Positions 5,571 through 6,397 of a stretch of DNA of 6,397 nt are shown here, one piece after another. The position numbers were made by a program, and so were the translations under genes. Position 1 is the first letter of the stretch, and each line of letters starts with the position of its first letter. This DNA comes from Planctomycetota bacterium (GTDB taxonomy: Bacteria; Planctomycetota; MHYJ01; JACQXL01). The notes under the pieces were generated by a model. The model was given only the letters and a program-made list of their open reading frames with translations. It made no database searches and was not told where the DNA came from. The DNA is taken from positions 1 through 6,397 of the forward strand of contig JACQXL010000078.1 in NCBI GenBank assembly GCA_016208805.1. The letters are read 5' to 3'.

Positions 5571-6194
5571 TTAAGGCGCGTATTTGGCGGCTGGGTCGCT
5601 GAATGGCCCCTGTCCGGCCGCGCCGATGCCGGCCACCTTGAACCAGTATTTACTGCCGCTGGCCAGTCCTGTGATGGCGGCGGATGATTCGGTGACATTA
5701 GTTTTATGCTTCCAGCTGTTCGGCGCATTGGCGTCTGTGGTTATTTCAACGACGTAACTCCGGGCGCCGCGCACCGGCTCCCAGTTAAGGACAATCTCGC
5801 CGTCATTCTGGCCGGCCTTGGCATATAAGTTTGCAGGCGTGGATAACGGGCCAATCGGCGCGATGCGATGCCTGATATTCATTCCGGCTGAAAGTATCTT
5901 GGCGTCATTGCCGGCCGAGATATTTTCCACATAGAGCGATGCCTGCGTCAATATCCGGTCAATCTCCTTCTCCTTCTTCGCCTGCAAATCAGTCGCGGCA
6001 TTGGCCTGCTGACGTAGGGACAGCGCGTTATTATAAACGGTTTGCAGCCCTATCTTTACGGCCGTAATATCGGCCAGGGCCGGATTAGGCGTGACAAAAT
6101 TCGGATTGCCGGTCATCTTGGTAACAATCAGGGTCGCCAACGCAATCTTATCGGGAATTGGCATGCCCTTGAGACCTAACTTTACTTTTCCCAT
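5571..6194 (-). CDS. Fibronectin type III domain protein with helical N-terminal domain
   Basis: This protein of about 207 residues starts MGKVKLGLKGMPIPDKIALA. The first 100 or so residues are helix-prone, with a heptad-like charged stretch (LQAKKEKEIDRILTQASLYV). The last 85 form a fibronectin type III domain, with the core Trp in VLNWEPV and the closing ITGLASGSKYWFKVAGIG. No signal peptide or membrane segment is visible. Similar short proteins with a helical front and one FN3 domain occur in several Gram-negative phyla; their role is unknown, so binding or scaffolding is only a guess. I chose the ATG at 6192-6194 because GGGGGG stands 6 bases before it and the family usually begins M-x-KVKL. 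An in-frame ATG at 6210-6212 would add six residues but has no Shine-Dalgarno and abuts a repeat. Confidence 0.8.
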   Translation of the reverse strand: MGKVKLGLKGMPIPDKIALATLIVTKMTGNPNFVTPNPALADITAVKIGLQTVYNNALSLRQQANAATDLQAKKEKEIDRILTQASLYVENISAGNDAKILSAGMNIRHRIAPIGPLSTPANLYAKAGQNDGEIVLNWEPVRGARSYVVEITTDANAPNSWKHKTNVTESSAAITGLASGSKYWFKVAGIGAAGQGPFSDPAAKYAP

Positions 6195-6218
6195 ACTATA
6201 CCCCCCATTCATGGCAAT

Positions 6219-6247
6219 GAGATTGCTTCACTTCGTTCGCAATGACA
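6219..6247 (+). repeat. ATTGC...GCAAT dispersed repeat, intergenic copy
   Basis: It reads GAGATTGCTTCACTTC, then GTTCGCAATGACA. Terminal ATTGC (6222-6226) and GCAAT (6239-6243) form a hairpin. It is a very common type of dispersed repeat in environmental bacterial genomes, and its ends match the in-gene copy at 4337-4382 on the other strand. It lies in the divergent gap upstream of the fibronectin-domain gene. Confidence 0.8.
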
Positions 6248-6284
6248 ACACTAATTACTGAACTCTTGCGAAATGGGAGAAAAC

Positions 6285-6312
6285 TTGATTTTAACTTCAT
6301 TTAGGGTATTAT
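6285..6312 (+). promoter_or_regulatory. Sigma-70-type promoter for the rightward gene
   Basis: TTGATT (6285-6290) and TATTAT (6307-6312) are separated by 16 bases and match four and five of six consensus positions. Transcription would start near 6319, leaving a leader of about 25 bases before the ATG at 6344. Confidence 0.5.
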
Positions 6313-6343
6313 GAAAACAGAGGGGGGTAGAAAGGATATTATT

Positions 6344-6397
6344 ATGAATATGCCGATAACCGAGATACCCTCCAGTATTAACCGATATTGTGCGCAG
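6344..6397 (+). CDS. Unidentified protein (first 18 codons, runs off the right edge)
   Basis: The open frame reads MNMPITEIPSSINRYCAQ to the end of the window. I do not recognise it. The start is supported by AAAGGA (6331-6336) 7 bases before the ATG and by the promoter just upstream. The in-frame ATG at 6311 would overlap the predicted -10 box and is less likely. The gene is transcribed away from the rest of the window. Nothing about its function can be said from 18 residues. Confidence 0.6.
   Translation, partial: MNMPITEIPSSINRYCAQ

Noticed and set aside
5571..6212. Longer start of the fibronectin-domain protein at 6212
   Set aside because: This ATG follows repeat DNA with no Shine-Dalgarno, whereas the one at 6194 has a G-rich site at good spacing and a family-like N-terminus.

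Overview
The window comes from an uncultured-type Gram-negative bacterium. One gene encodes a secreted protein ending in an outer-membrane beta-barrel, one encodes an anaerobe-style multi-cluster iron-sulfur flavoprotein, and the window ends in the start of a Hanks-type Ser/Thr kinase. The DNA is full of short dispersed repeats of several unrelated families. That combination fits Planctomycetota, Omnitrophota or similar groundwater and sediment lineages. This is an inference, because no rRNA or other marker gene is present. No mobile element, CRISPR array, tRNA or rRNA was seen.

Layout. Nearly everything lies on the minus strand, so transcription runs right to left. (1) 5571-6194: a roughly 207-residue protein with a helical N-terminus and a C-terminal fibronectin type III domain. 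(2) 5430-5570: a repeat-filled gap with a candidate promoter. (3) 2922-5429: an 835-residue fusion of NuoG/HydA-like iron-sulfur domains, a GltD-like FAD/NAD(P) module and an unusual C-terminal domain. (4) 152-2935: a 927-residue exported protein with an HExxH metallopeptidase-like domain, a beta-propeller and an Omp85-like barrel; its start overlaps the previous gene by 14 bases. (5) 1-70: the first 23 codons of a Ser/Thr protein kinase, running off the left edge. On the plus strand, a new gene begins at 6344 behind a good sigma-70-type promoter, divergent from the fibronectin gene. No gap without a gene exceeds 300 bases.

Most notable result. At least five kinds of dispersed repeat occur, and many lie in frame inside the two large genes. 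They split the [2Fe-2S] ligand set of the flavoprotein, fill two of its interdomain linkers, encode the hydrophobic core of the signal peptide of the 927-residue protein, and supply that protein's last residues and stop region. One also appears to supply the kinase gene's ribosome binding site. Two of the in-gene palindromes share one architecture while their inner stems differ in a pair-preserving way. The overall picture resembles the in-frame palindromic elements of Rickettsia, but in an unrelated genome and with several repeat families at once.

Functional links between the genes are not clear. The overlap suggests that the flavoprotein and the outer-membrane protein are translated together, but no shared pathway can be read from the sequence.
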